Below are positions 1 to 6,305 of a stretch of DNA of 6,491 bases, piece by piece. Under the pieces are notes generated by a model. The model was not told the origin of the DNA. It did not search any database and was given only the letters and a program-made list of their open reading frames with translations. Numbering within the stretch: position 1 is the stretch's first letter; every line of letters begins with the position of its first letter. Source of the DNA: a bacterium (GTDB lineage: Bacteria; Chloroflexota; Dormibacteria; UBA8260; Bog-877); NCBI GenBank assembly GCA_021817025.1, contig JAKAWF010000199.1:1-6491 (forward strand), read 5' to 3'. Made by a program: the position numbers and the translations under genes.

Positions 1-26
1 CGTGCGCCGGCAGGAGGCCGCGCGCC
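1..26. repeat. Left copy of a 26-base exact inverted repeat
   Basis: The reverse complement of bases 1-26 is identical to bases 590-615, and with one mismatch the match reaches 30 bases (1-30 with 586-615). The match runs right up to base 1, so the full repeat may be longer than the window shows. The left copy lies in the OsmC gene and the right copy in the hemerythrin gene, in opposite orientation to the reading direction. A chance match of this length is very unlikely in 6.5 kb. Confidence 0.9.
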
Positions 27-379
27 AGCTCAGCGGTGCGCTGATACTCCTCCATCCGGCCAGGATCGCCACCCAGGATGTTCGGGGTCGCCAGCAGGCG
101 GGCTATCCGGGTGGGATTACCGACGACGGTCTCGTGCAGCTTCACATGGACACGCTCCCAGGGCAGACCGTCACGGCTCAGCAGCGAGCTGAATGTCCCG
201 GTGTAGCAGGTGGCGACCGCACTCGCCAGCAGCTCCTCAGGGCTGCTGCCCTCACCCCGTCCACCCATCCCGGAGGGGACCGACCAGGCCAGCACCTGGT
301 CTCCGGTCTCAACTGTGCCGACGGCTTCGCGGCCGCCGCCGCTCCACCTCGTCATCACCTCAAAAGTCAGGTCTTCCAC
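1..379 (-). CDS. OsmC-family thiol protein, C-terminus cut off by the window edge
   Basis: OsmC/Ohr-family proteins use reactive cysteines to reduce hydroperoxides, or are less-characterised relatives of those enzymes. The 126 visible residues show the family layout: an N-terminal beta region (TFEVMTRWSGGG), a glycine-rich loop (MGGRGEGSSPEELL, residues 38-51), and the central helix with the first conserved cysteine (AVATCYTGTF, C58). An EEYQRTAELAR helix follows at 111-120. The start is GTG at 379, chosen because a GGAGGA Shine-Dalgarno lies at 385-390 with 5 bases of spacing; nearby ATGs at 396 and 408 are out of frame. It is the last visible gene of the minus-strand operon, 25 bases after the cupin-hemerythrin stop. 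The second cysteine expected soon after the AELAR helix is not seen. Residues from about 119 onward come from an inverted duplicate of another gene (positions 1-26), so the visible C-terminus may be artefactual. Confidence 0.85.
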   Translation of the reverse strand, partial: MEDLTFEVMTRWSGGGREAVGTVETGDQVLAWSVPSGMGGRGEGSSPEELLASAVATCYTGTFSSLLSRDGLPWERVHVKLHETVVGNPTRIARLLATPNILGGDPGRMEEYQRTAELARGLLPAH

Positions 380-404
380 TCCGCTCCTCCTCGCATCCTG
401 TAAG

Positions 405-1313
405 TCATCGCGCCCGGCCATCCGTAGTTCCGGCGGTCGTCCTCGGCTCAGCCTCCCGGCCGTGAGGGCCCCGCAGGGCGGCGATCAGGGCCCGGCGTTC
501 GGCGGCACCCAGCCGGCCCAGCTGGGGCAGGTAGTCCTCCTCCTCCTTGTCGAAGTGGAGGCTCACGACGGCAAACAGCGCTTGGAGCAGGCGCGCGGCC
601 TCCTGCCGGCGCACGTTCGGGGCCGCAGCGGCAAGCGCCAGGTCGGTGGCCAGAGCCTCGATCCGCCGATGGTCGAGCGCCATCGAGTTGGTGGCCCCTC
701 CCCGGGCCCGAAGGACTTCTTCCACAGCCGGATACACCAGCCGCTCCTCGGCGGCGGCGTGAGGCAGCAGGTCGTCCTGCAGAAAGCGAACGGCCGCCGT
801 GAGCTGCCGGCGGAGCTGCGCCCGATCCAGGCTTCCGGCGACAGCCGCCAGGCGGCCCAGATCGGCGACCCCGGCCGTCAACCCGCGATGCTCGGCCCGG
901 ATCACGTCGCCAGGATCATCAGCCACGGGCTCATCGGGCCAGGCCACGCCATCGGCCGGCCGATGATCGTCCGGCCCCGGAACCGGGGTGACCACTCCAA
1001 GGGCGAGAAGTCTGCCATCGAGACAGCGAAGTCCCCTTGCCACACCGGCTCGCACCACCGCCAGGTCACCAGTCCGCACGGGCCGGATCTGGTCGTCCAC
1101 CAGGAGCTGCCCCATGCCGTCCAGGACGGCCAGCACGAGAGTTGTCTCCGGGCGATGGGGCGGGAGCTCCCGCCCCGGCTCGAGATCGATGAACAGCGCC
1201 AGAACCTGGTCGCTTTGGAACAGCACCAGCGCCGGTCCTGAGGCGGGGTCGGCCGCGGCTGAGAGCGCCGTGGCGCAGGTGACCAGCGCCCGTTCCGTCA
1301 TGCCCTCAGGCAT
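405..1313 (-). CDS. Cupin-hemerythrin (HHE) fusion protein
   Basis: A 302-residue two-domain protein with no signal peptide or membrane segment, so probably cytoplasmic. Residues about 28-108 look like a small cupin (PGRELPPHRPETT, then GDLAVVRAGV). Only H53 and E56 of the usual metal ligands are recognisable; the motif-2 histidine is missing (R93 lies near its place), so the cupin may not bind metal. Residues about 138-268 are a hemerythrin/HHE four-helix bundle with a full diiron-type ligand set: H142, H185 with E189 (HAAAE), H215 with E219, and H253 with E257 (HFDKE). HHE proteins bind O2 or NO, or repair Fe-S centres (YtfE/RIC relatives). The ATG at 1313 overlaps the DUF2249 stop by 8 bases, which implies translational coupling; its Shine-Dalgarno is weak. 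ATG 1301 (MTERALV) is an alternative. The stop lies 25 bases before the OsmC start. The exact ligand of the hemerythrin site is not evident from sequence. Confidence 0.86.
   Translation of the reverse strand: MPEGMTERALVTCATALSAAADPASGPALVLFQSDQVLALFIDLEPGRELPPHRPETTLVLAVLDGMGQLLVDDQIRPVRTGDLAVVRAGVARGLRCLDGRLLALGVVTPVPGPDDHRPADGVAWPDEPVADDPGDVIRAEHRGLTAGVADLGRLAAVAGSLDRAQLRRQLTAAVRFLQDDLLPHAAAEERLVYPAVEEVLRARGGATNSMALDHRRIEALATDLALAAAAPNVRRQEAARLLQALFAVVSLHFDKEEEDYLPQLGRLGAAERRALIAALRGPHGREAEPRTTAGTTDGRAR
590..615. repeat. Right copy of the 26-base exact inverted repeat
   Basis: This copy lies inside the hemerythrin domain coding sequence and encodes on the minus strand VRRQEAAR (about residues 234-241), in the loop and helix before the last histidine ligand. 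The protein reads through it normally, so this is likely the original copy and the one at 1-26 the derived or artefactual one. Confidence 0.9.
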
Positions 1314-1542
1314 CGGACGGCGCCTGGGCGGGGGTGAACCTGACGCGGTAGTCCCCTCCACCGAGGTCCTCGGTTTGGTGGGCGTAGCCGCGCGCCTCGA
1401 GCACGGTGTACAGCGGAACCGGGTCCAGCGGGGCCACCAGCTCCAAGGGCTCGGTGGGTCCCAGCTGGGCGACGGCCGCCATGATCACCGCGAATGGATC
1501 GCCTCCCTGGGCCATCAGGTCGCGAACGTCAAGTTCTGCCAT
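1306..1542 (-). CDS. DUF2249 domain protein
   Basis: A 78-residue protein that consists of one DUF2249 domain. The hallmark strand-turn-helix motif reads LELVAPLDPVPLYTVLEARG (residues 33-52). It is preceded by the LDVRDL start and the DPFAVIMAAV helix, and followed by a closing strand (DYRVRF). The family is small, soluble and TusA-like in size; its biochemical role is not established. It is often fused to or encoded beside hemerythrin domains and denitrification or NO-stress genes, which matches the next gene here. The Shine-Dalgarno (GAGGTG, 1548-1553, 5 bases from the ATG) overlaps the stop codon of the upstream MIP18 gene, so the two are probably translationally coupled. Its own stop overlaps the start of the cupin-hemerythrin gene. 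Confidence 0.9.
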   Translation of the reverse strand: MAELDVRDLMAQGGDPFAVIMAAVAQLGPTEPLELVAPLDPVPLYTVLEARGYAHQTEDLGGGDYRVRFTPAQAPSDA

Positions 1543-1551
1543 CCCTCCACC

Positions 1552-1887
1552 TCACCCCCAGCCGAGAGCATGCTTGGCGGCGGGGCTCATCATCTCCGGC
1601 TCCCACGCCGGCTCCCAGATCAGCTCCACCTGGACCTCACGCACGCCGGGGATGGTCTCCAGGCTGCACCGGACCTGATCGGGGATGCTCCCCCCCAGGG
1701 GGCATCCGGGGGTGGTCAGAGTCATGGCCACGGTGAGGACCCCGCCGTCCGAGGCGAGCTCGTATACCAACCCCAGGTTCACCAGGTCGATTCCCAGTTC
1801 GGGGTCGTACACCTCGAGGAGCCGGTCCCGGGCCGCCTCCTCGATGGCCGCATCCCCCAACACGACCTGCCTCTCCACCGCGCTCAC
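1552..1887 (-). CDS. MIP18/DUF59 family metal-sulfur cluster assembly protein (SufT-like)
   Basis: A 111-residue single-domain protein of the MIP18 family, whose members (SufT, PaaD, eukaryotic CIAO2) help mature or transfer Fe-S clusters. Visible hallmarks are YDPELGIDLVNLGLVY (residues 27-42), the strand MTLTTPGCPLGGSI with the conserved cysteine C62, and the C-terminal WEPAWEPEMMSPAAKHALGW signature. The start is GTG at 1887. It overlaps the regulator stop in a GTGA four-base overlap and has a strong GGAGGTG Shine-Dalgarno (1893-1899) 5 bases upstream. A longer reading from ATG 2076 would run 189 bases into the regulator gene and adds low-complexity residues, so it is rejected. No suf or paa operon is in view. 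Pairing with an Fe-S-type regulator points to a general Fe-S maintenance role, not phenylacetate hydroxylation; this is inferred. Confidence 0.93.
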   Translation of the reverse strand: MSAVERQVVLGDAAIEEAARDRLLEVYDPELGIDLVNLGLVYELASDGGVLTVAMTLTTPGCPLGGSIPDQVRCSLETIPGVREVQVELIWEPAWEPEMMSPAAKHALGWG

Positions 1888-2588
1888 CCTGCCACCTCCA
1901 CCGGCGAACGCTCCTGGGCGCCCAGGTGAGCGATGCAGAGCGACGGTTCCACCAGCGGTTCCAGGGTCTTTGCTGTCAGCGGAACCCCGGCTTCGGCCAG
2001 CGCTCCCCGCAGCAACCCCAGATGGGCCGAGCAGACCAGCCGGCTGTTGCCTCGGGCCACCTCCAAGAAGGGGCAAGAGTGGAGTTGGAGCTGGGTCTCA
2101 TCTGAGGTTTCCACCCGCTCGGGGCTGAAGCCCAGCCTGGCCAGCATGTCCACCACCCGGTCCAGCCCTTGCCGTTGGTTCTCCACCGGCGCGCTGCTGA
2201 GCTGGGTGCCCCACAAGGTGCCGATCGCGAGACCCAGCTGGCCGGGGTCCTGCACACTTGCCTGCAGGTAGCCGGCGAGGACTTCCGCCAGCATTCGGTA
2301 CCCCTCCTCCGGGCTCGGGGCCGCAGTGGCTGTGGCCCGCCAGACCTGGCGCGGGCGGCCGCGCTGGGGACGGTGTTCGAACTCAGAGGACACCAGGCCC
2401 GCCTTGGCCAGCACCTCGAGATGGAATCTCACGGTGTTGACGTGGACTCCCGTGTCCTCGGCCAGCTCCCGCACGTCGAGGGGGGCAGCAGACTCCCGAA
2501 GCCTCGTCAGCAGAGCCACCCGCGTCCACCTCGCTAGAGCCCGATGGGTCTCCACGGCCTCTTCAGCCTGATCCTTGGTCGACGCCAT
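1884..2588 (-). CDS. Winged-helix regulator with SufR-like Cys-rich C-terminal domain
   Basis: A 234-residue DNA-binding regulator. Residues about 12-85 form an ArsR/MarR-like winged helix: the helix-turn-helix is LDVRELAEDTGVHVNTVRFH (37-56) and the wing is RGRPRQVWR (76-84). The C-terminal part holds HSCPF (C172), LVCSAHLGLL (C186, H189) and EPSLCIAHL (C218, H221). This spacing resembles the Fe-S-binding region of SufR-type repressors, which release DNA when the cluster is lost or modified. The start is ATG 2588, where homology should begin. A perfect TATAAT ends 6 bases upstream and there is no Shine-Dalgarno, so the mRNA is probably leaderless; a longer start at 2681 would swallow this promoter. 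It is the first gene of the operon and its stop overlaps the MIP18 start. It likely controls its own operon and perhaps the divergent gene. Cluster binding is inferred: only three cysteines are present, so a fourth ligand (His, Glu or exogenous) would be needed. Confidence 0.86.
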   Translation of the reverse strand: MASTKDQAEEAVETHRALARWTRVALLTRLRESAAPLDVRELAEDTGVHVNTVRFHLEVLAKAGLVSSEFEHRPQRGRPRQVWRATATAAPSPEEGYRMLAEVLAGYLQASVQDPGQLGLAIGTLWGTQLSSAPVENQRQGLDRVVDMLARLGFSPERVETSDETQLQLHSCPFLEVARGNSRLVCSAHLGLLRGALAEAGVPLTAKTLEPLVEPSLCIAHLGAQERSPVEVAG

Positions 2589-2594
2589 GAAGCG

Positions 2595-2600
2595 ATTATA
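2595..2600 (-). promoter_or_regulatory. -10 element (TATAAT) of the regulator-led operon, leaderless
   Basis: On the minus strand a perfect TATAAT lies six bases before the regulator ATG (A at 2588). A start site seven bases downstream of the hexamer would be the A of the ATG itself, giving a leaderless transcript. No Shine-Dalgarno precedes the ATG. A TTGGAC sequence (2614-2619) is only 13 bases upstream, too close for a normal -35 spacing, so -35 recognition is unclear. Confidence 0.72.
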
Positions 2601-2603
2601 CAC

Positions 2604-2624
2604 GATGGTGATGGTCCAAATTGG
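2604..2624. promoter_or_regulatory. Candidate operator: tandem GATGGT and palindrome CCAAATTGG
   Basis: Just upstream of the operon -10 there is a tandem repeat, GATGGT twice (2604-2615), followed directly by a perfect 9-base palindrome CCAAATTGG (2616-2624). Relative to the predicted start at 2588 the palindrome covers about -28 to -36, where a bound repressor would block RNA polymerase. The site lies between two divergent genes and next to a regulator gene, which favours autoregulation. It is short, so this is a candidate only. Confidence 0.35.
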
Positions 2625-2666
2625 CCGGAGCGGCCCTGCCCGGACGGGCGGCCCCCACCCCGGCGG

Positions 2667-2672
2667 TACCCT
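2667..2672 (+). promoter_or_regulatory. -10 element (TACCCT) of the YyaL-like gene, leaderless
   Basis: TACCCT fits the TAnnnT -10 pattern and ends seven bases before the ATG at 2680. The bases between hexamer and ATG contain no Shine-Dalgarno, which fits a leaderless mRNA. No convincing -35 is seen 16-18 bases upstream. The assignment rests mostly on the same geometry at the two other starts in the window. Confidence 0.5.
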
Positions 2673-2679
2673 GACGATC

Positions 2680-4740
2680 ATGAACCGGCTCGCCCAGGAG
2701 TCCAGCCTCTACCTGCGCCAGCACCAGGCCAATCCGGTCGACTGGTATCCGTGGGGGGAGGAGGCCTTCGCCCGGGCCCGCGCCGAGGACCGCCCGATCC
2801 TGCTCAGCGTGGGCTACTCCTCGTGCCACTGGTGCCACGTGATGGCCCACGAGTGCTTCGAGGACCCCGAGCTCGCCGAGCTCCAGAACCGCCTCTTCGT
2901 CTCCATCAAGGTGGACCGCGAGGAGCGCCCGGATGTGGATCGGATCTACATGGAGGCGCTCCAGGCGATGACCGGCTCGGGCGGCTGGCCGATGACGGTC
3001 TTCCTGCTCCCCGACGGCAGGCCCTTCTACGCCGGCACCTACTTCCCCCCGGCGGACGGCCACGGCCTGCCCTCCTTTCCGCGCGTGATGGAGGCGGTCG
3101 ATGAGGCCTACCGTCAGCGCCGCCCCGAGACCGAGCTGGTGGCGGCCAAGCTGACGGCGGCGCTGGGCGCCCCACGTTCCGTCTCCCCCGCCCGGCGGGA
3201 GGCGCCCGACGCGCGCCTGCTGGGGGCGGCCGCGGCGGCCGTGGTGGCGGCCGTCGACCCGCTCCACGGCGGCTTCGCAGGGGCGCCGAAGTTCCCTCAG
3301 GCGCCACTGCTGGAGTTCCTGCTCGCTCGCGCCGCCATGGCGGGCGATGGAGCGGCGGGCAGGGCGGTCGACCTGACCCTGGCTCGGATGGCGGAGGGCG
3401 GCATCCACGACCAGCTCGGAGGCGGCTTCCATCGCTACTCGGTGGACCGGCGCTGGGCGGTGCCGCACTTCGAGAAGATGCTCTACGACCAGGCCCAGCT
3501 GATCTCCCTCTACCTCCACCTCCATCAGCTGCACGGTCGCCCCGAAGCGCTCGCCACCGCCCGCTCCACGGCCGACTTCGTGCTCCAGGGGCTGGGCCTT
3601 CCCGGCGGGGGCTTCGCCGCCAGTCTGGACGCTGACAGCGAGCGTGGAGAGGGCCTGACCTACCTGTGGAACCGAGGGGAGCTGGAGGAGGCAGTCTCCA
3701 GAGACGACCTGCAACGGCTGCTCCGCCTGGACCGGGATGCCCGGGTGGAGGGACGCTACGTGCTCCAGGCGGCCCGGCGGTGGGGCGGCGGCGAGCCCGC
3801 CCGCTTCGCCGATGACAAAGAGCGCCTTGAGGAGGTTCGCCGGACGCTCCTGCAAGCGCGCGCTTCCCGTCCCCAGCCGACTCGGGACGAGAAGGTGGTC
3901 GTGGGCTGGAACGCGCTGACGGTGGCGGCCCTGGCGGAGCTGGGAGTGGCGACCGCCGTGCCGCGCTATCTGGCGGCCGCAGTCCAGGCAGGCCAGCTGC
4001 TCCGGAGTGTGGGCAGCGATCCCGACGGCCGCCTGAAGCACGTCATCGAGGGTGGCGAGGCCCGTTTCCAGGCCAGCTTGGAGGATCTCGCCGCGAGCGG
4101 GCTGGCGGGGCTGGCGCTCCACGAGGCGACCGGCCGGGCCGAGTGGTTCGACTGGGCTCTCGAGCTGGCCGAGGTGGCCGAGGCGGACAACCGCGATCCC
4201 GCAAGCGAGCTCTGGTTCGACACCGCGGCCGGCCACGACCCGCTCCTCACCGGTCGGCCGATGGGTCTCGAGGACGGGGCTCAGAGATCCGGACTGTCGC
4301 TCATGGTCGAGCTCTGCCTGCGCCTGGGCGCCCTCACCGGGGAGATGCGTTGGGAGGAGCGGGCGGCGGCGGCCCTGGGGTCCCTCTCGCCCGCTGCGGG
4401 GCGCGCCCCGGCCGCCTTCGGCGGGCTGCTCCTGACCGGGCAGCTGTGGGCTGGCGGGATGAGCGAGCTGGCCATCCTGACCGGAACCGAAGCCCACGCC
4501 CACCTGCCGCTGCTGAGGCGGGCGCGGGGCGCCCACCGGCCCCAACTGGTGGTGGGGGTGGGACGGGTGCCGGCCGGGGCCTTGGAGGCGACGTCCGGGC
4601 CGCCTCTGGTGCTGCGCCGGCCGCTGCTGGAAGAGGCGCCCACCGCCTACGTGTGCCGTCAGTTCACTTGCCGGCTGCCCACCCGCGAGCCCTCCGAGAT
4701 GGAGGCCCAGCTCGACGCCGGGCGGCTGGGCCCGAGCTGA
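2680..4740 (+). CDS. Thioredoxin-domain DUF255 protein (YyaL/SSP411 family)
   Basis: A 686-residue soluble protein, close to the usual length of the YyaL/SSP411 (SPATA20-like) family. Residues about 1-160 form a divergent thioredoxin fold: family start [20 protein letters not shown], redox motif CHWC (C49, C52) in SSCHWCHVM, then [20 protein letters not shown]. Residues about 180-650 resemble an (alpha/alpha)6 barrel of the N-acylglucosamine epimerase/six-hairpin type, with the signatures [10 protein letters not shown] (198-207), [17 protein letters not shown] (240-256), [11 protein letters not shown] (261-271) and SLDADSE (315-321). Near the C-terminus is [12 protein letters not shown], with C659 and C664. 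The family's function is not settled; a thiol-redox or sugar-related role has been suggested from the folds. The start is ATG 2680, because family homology begins there and a TACCCT -10 precedes it; an in-frame ATG at 2575 would add 35 unrelated residues across the divergent promoter. The tryptophanase gene starts 40 bases downstream on the same strand. Confidence 0.93.
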   Translation: MNRLAQESSLYLRQHQANPVDWYPWGEEAFARARAEDRPILLSVGYSSCHWCHVMAHECFEDPELAELQNRLFVSIKVDREERPDVDRIYMEALQAMTGSGGWPMTVFLLPDGRPFYAGTYFPPADGHGLPSFPRVMEAVDEAYRQRRPETELVAAKLTAALGAPRSVSPARREAPDARLLGAAAAAVVAAVDPLHGGFAGAPKFPQAPLLEFLLARAAMAGDGAAGRAVDLTLARMAEGGIHDQLGGGFHRYSVDRRWAVPHFEKMLYDQAQLISLYLHLHQLHGRPEALATARSTADFVLQGLGLPGGGFAASLDADSERGEGLTYLWNRGELEEAVSRDDLQRLLRLDRDARVEGRYVLQAARRWGGGEPARFADDKERLEEVRRTLLQARASRPQPTRDEKVVVGWNALTVAALAELGVATAVPRYLAAAVQAGQLLRSVGSDPDGRLKHVIEGGEARFQASLEDLAASGLAGLALHEATGRAEWFDWALELAEVAEADNRDPASELWFDTAAGHDPLLTGRPMGLEDGAQRSGLSLMVELCLRLGALTGEMRWEERAAAALGSLSPAAGRAPAAFGGLLLTGQLWAGGMSELAILTGTEAHAHLPLLRRARGAHRPQLVVGVGRVPAGALEATSGPPLVLRRPLLEEAPTAYVCRQFTCRLPTREPSEMEAQLDAGRLGPS

Positions 4741-4768
4741 GGGCGCGGCCCCGACCCTCGCCGACAGC

Positions 4769-4774
4769 TACCAT
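4769..4774 (+). promoter_or_regulatory. -10 element (TACCAT) of tnaA, leaderless
   Basis: TACCAT ends exactly six bases before the tnaA ATG (4781), the same geometry as TATAAT before the regulator ATG. The 40-base gap contains no Shine-Dalgarno and no recognisable -35. tnaA therefore probably has its own leaderless transcript, possibly on top of read-through from the upstream gene. Confidence 0.55.
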
Positions 4775-4780
4775 CTCGCC

Positions 4781-6157
4781 ATGGGGGACCAGTTCCGCAC
4801 CATCATCGAGCCGTTCCGCATCCACTCGGTGGAGCCGCTCCGGCTGACGACCGGAGAGGACCGCTCGGCGGCGATAAGGCAGGCCGGCTACAACCTCTTC
4901 AACCTGCATGCCGACGACGTCCTCATCGATCTCCTCACGGACTCCGGCACCGGGGCGATGTCGCGCGACCAGTGGGCGGCGATCCAGCACGGCGACGAGA
5001 GCTACGCCGGCTCTCCGTCGTGGTTCCGGTTCCAGGCCGCGGTCCAGGAGCTGTTCCCGTTCCGGCACGTGATCCCGACCCACCAGGGGCGGGCCGCTGA
5101 GAAGATCCTCTTCTCGGTCATCGGGGGCCCGGGAAAGGTGATCCCCAACAACACGCACTTCGACACCACCCGTGCCAACGTCGAGTTCACCGGCGCCGAG
5201 GCCGTCGACATGGTCATCCCCGAGGGCCTGGATCCGGGGGCCCTGCACCCCTTCAAGGGCAACATCGACCTGAACGCCCTGGAGGCCCTGCTGAGCGAGC
5301 GCGCCGCCGCCGTCCCGGTCGTCTTCGTCACCATCACCAACAACTCCGGCGGCGGCCAGCCGGTCTCGCTGGCCAATCTGCACGGGGCCAGTGCCCTCTG
5401 CCGTCGCTTCGGGGTCCCCCTGTTTCTCGACGCCTGCCGCTTCGCCGAGAACGCCTGGTTCATCCACGAGCGGGAGCCCGGCCAGTCCTCTCGCGAGGTC
5501 GCCGACATAGTCCGGGAGATGGCCTCGCTGGCGGACGGCATGACCATGAGCGCCAAGAAGGACCCCTTCGGCAACATCGGCGGCTGGCTGGCGCTCAACG
5601 ACGACCTTCTCGCCGAGCGCTGCCGCAACATGCTGATCCTGACCGAGGGCTTCACCACCTATGGCGGCCTGGCGGGCCGGGACCTGGAGGCGATCGCCCA
5701 GGGTCTGCGGGAGGCGGTGGATCACGACTACCTGCGCTACCGGATCCGCTCCACCGCCTACCTGGGGGATGCGCTGGACGCCCTGGGGGTGCCGGTGGTG
5801 AAGCCGATCGGGGGGCATGCCGTCTACCTCGACGCGCGCTCCCTGCTGCCCCACATCCCTGCTCTGCAGTACCCGGGCCAGGCGCTCTCGGTGGCGCTGT
5901 ACGTCGCGGGCGGGATCCGCAGCGTGGAGATCGGGACCGTGATGTTCGGCCGCCACCCTGATGGGTCGGAGCAACCGGCCGCGATGGACCTGGTGCGCCT
6001 GGCGATCCCACGGCGGACCTACACCCAGAGCCACATCGACTACGTGATCGAGGTGGTGGGCGAGGTCGCCCGGGACGCGACCTCGCTGCCGGGCTACCGG
6101 ATGGTCCAGGAGCCGGCCGCGCTGCGCCACTTCACCGCCCGGTTCCAGCCCATCTGA
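4781..6157 (+). CDS. tnaA: Tryptophanase (tryptophan indole-lyase)
   Basis: A 458-residue PLP beta-eliminating lyase that splits L-tryptophan into indole, pyruvate and ammonia in the cytoplasm. It is full length and alignable from EPFRIHSVEPL near the N-terminus to the C-terminal LRHFTARF. Visible motifs are IDLLTDSGTGAMS (49-61), GDESYAGS with Y75, IPTHQGR with R104, TITNNSGGGQPVSLAN with N188, LDACRFAENA with D217 and R220, MSAKKD with the PLP lysine K260, and VRLAIPRRTYTQ with R406. Tyrosine phenol-lyase is the close relative. Three discriminating positions are tryptophanase-like here: D128 in HFDTT (Thr in tyrosine phenol-lyase), I384 in VEIG (Arg) and H450 in LRHF (Phe). The ATG at 4781 matches the family N-terminus and follows TACCAT by six bases with no Shine-Dalgarno. 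No tnaC leader peptide or tnaB permease is in the window, so the attenuation known from enterobacteria cannot operate here. Confidence 0.93.
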   Translation: MGDQFRTIIEPFRIHSVEPLRLTTGEDRSAAIRQAGYNLFNLHADDVLIDLLTDSGTGAMSRDQWAAIQHGDESYAGSPSWFRFQAAVQELFPFRHVIPTHQGRAAEKILFSVIGGPGKVIPNNTHFDTTRANVEFTGAEAVDMVIPEGLDPGALHPFKGNIDLNALEALLSERAAAVPVVFVTITNNSGGGQPVSLANLHGASALCRRFGVPLFLDACRFAENAWFIHEREPGQSSREVADIVREMASLADGMTMSAKKDPFGNIGGWLALNDDLLAERCRNMLILTEGFTTYGGLAGRDLEAIAQGLREAVDHDYLRYRIRSTAYLGDALDALGVPVVKPIGGHAVYLDARSLLPHIPALQYPGQALSVALYVAGGIRSVEIGTVMFGRHPDGSEQPAAMDLVRLAIPRRTYTQSHIDYVIEVVGEVARDATSLPGYRMVQEPAALRHFTARFQPI

Positions 6158-6217
6158 GGGCCCGGCGGCGGGGCGCGGGATCTCTGGGCCGTCGAGGTGA
6201 TCGGACGGTCTGGCAGA

Positions 6218-6234
6218 GCCCACGGGCGATGGGC
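6218..6234 (+). terminator. Hairpin downstream of tnaA, possible weak terminator
   Basis: GCCCA (6218-6222) and TGGGC (6230-6234) form a five-base-pair stem around a seven-base loop, about 60 bases after the tnaA stop. There is no T-tract, so an intrinsic terminator of the classical type is not supported; GC-rich bacteria often use such hairpins or Rho instead. Confidence 0.25.
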
Positions 6235-6279
6235 GAGCAGCGGACCGAGCCTGGGACCTGGCCGGGTGCCGTGGCGACG

Positions 6280-6305
6280 CCGGCTTGGGGGGCACCCCCC
6301 TCCGG
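6280..6305 (+). terminator. Strong GC hairpin downstream of tnaA, possible terminator
   Basis: An outer CCGG/CCGG pair (6280-6283 with 6302-6305) and an inner G6/C6 run (6287-6292 with 6295-6300) give a hairpin of about nine or ten pairs with a small asymmetric internal loop. It is followed at 6320-6334 by a second inverted repeat, CCGCGG-CTG-CCGCGG. No T-tract follows. It is the best candidate in the window for a transcription stop after tnaA. Confidence 0.35.

Noticed and set aside
1..615. The 26-base inverted repeat as terminal repeats of a mobile element
   Set aside because: No transposase or passenger gene lies between the copies, and both copies sit within unrelated operon genes with no target-site duplication visible.
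210..1241. Plus-strand open frames at 210-1241 and 988-1929
   Set aside because: They run opposite the hemerythrin, DUF2249 and MIP18 genes, which are supported by motifs and ribosome binding sites; the plus-strand proteins look like arbitrary translations.
1888..2076. N-terminal extension of the MIP18 gene from ATG 2076
   Set aside because: The extra 63 residues are low-complexity and lie inside the regulator gene; GTG 1887 has a strong Shine-Dalgarno and the typical four-base overlap.
2575..2679. Upstream in-frame ATG 2575 for the YyaL-like gene
   Set aside because: It would add 35 residues unlike the family and place the coding region across both divergent promoters; family homology starts at ATG 2680.
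2596..4545. Long minus-strand open frame (649 codons) opposite the YyaL-like gene
   Set aside because: It is antisense to a full-length family protein with all expected motifs, has biased composition, and would overlap the divergent promoter.
4739..4759. GAGGG/CCCTC inverted repeat after the YyaL-like stop as a terminator
   Set aside because: The stem has five pairs, an 11-base loop and no T-tract, and it ends just before the tnaA -10 hexamer; too weak to call.
4781..6157. Tyrosine phenol-lyase as the identity of the PLP lyase
   Set aside because: The phenol-binding Thr, Arg and Phe of that enzyme are Asp128, Ile384 and His450 here, all as in tryptophanase.
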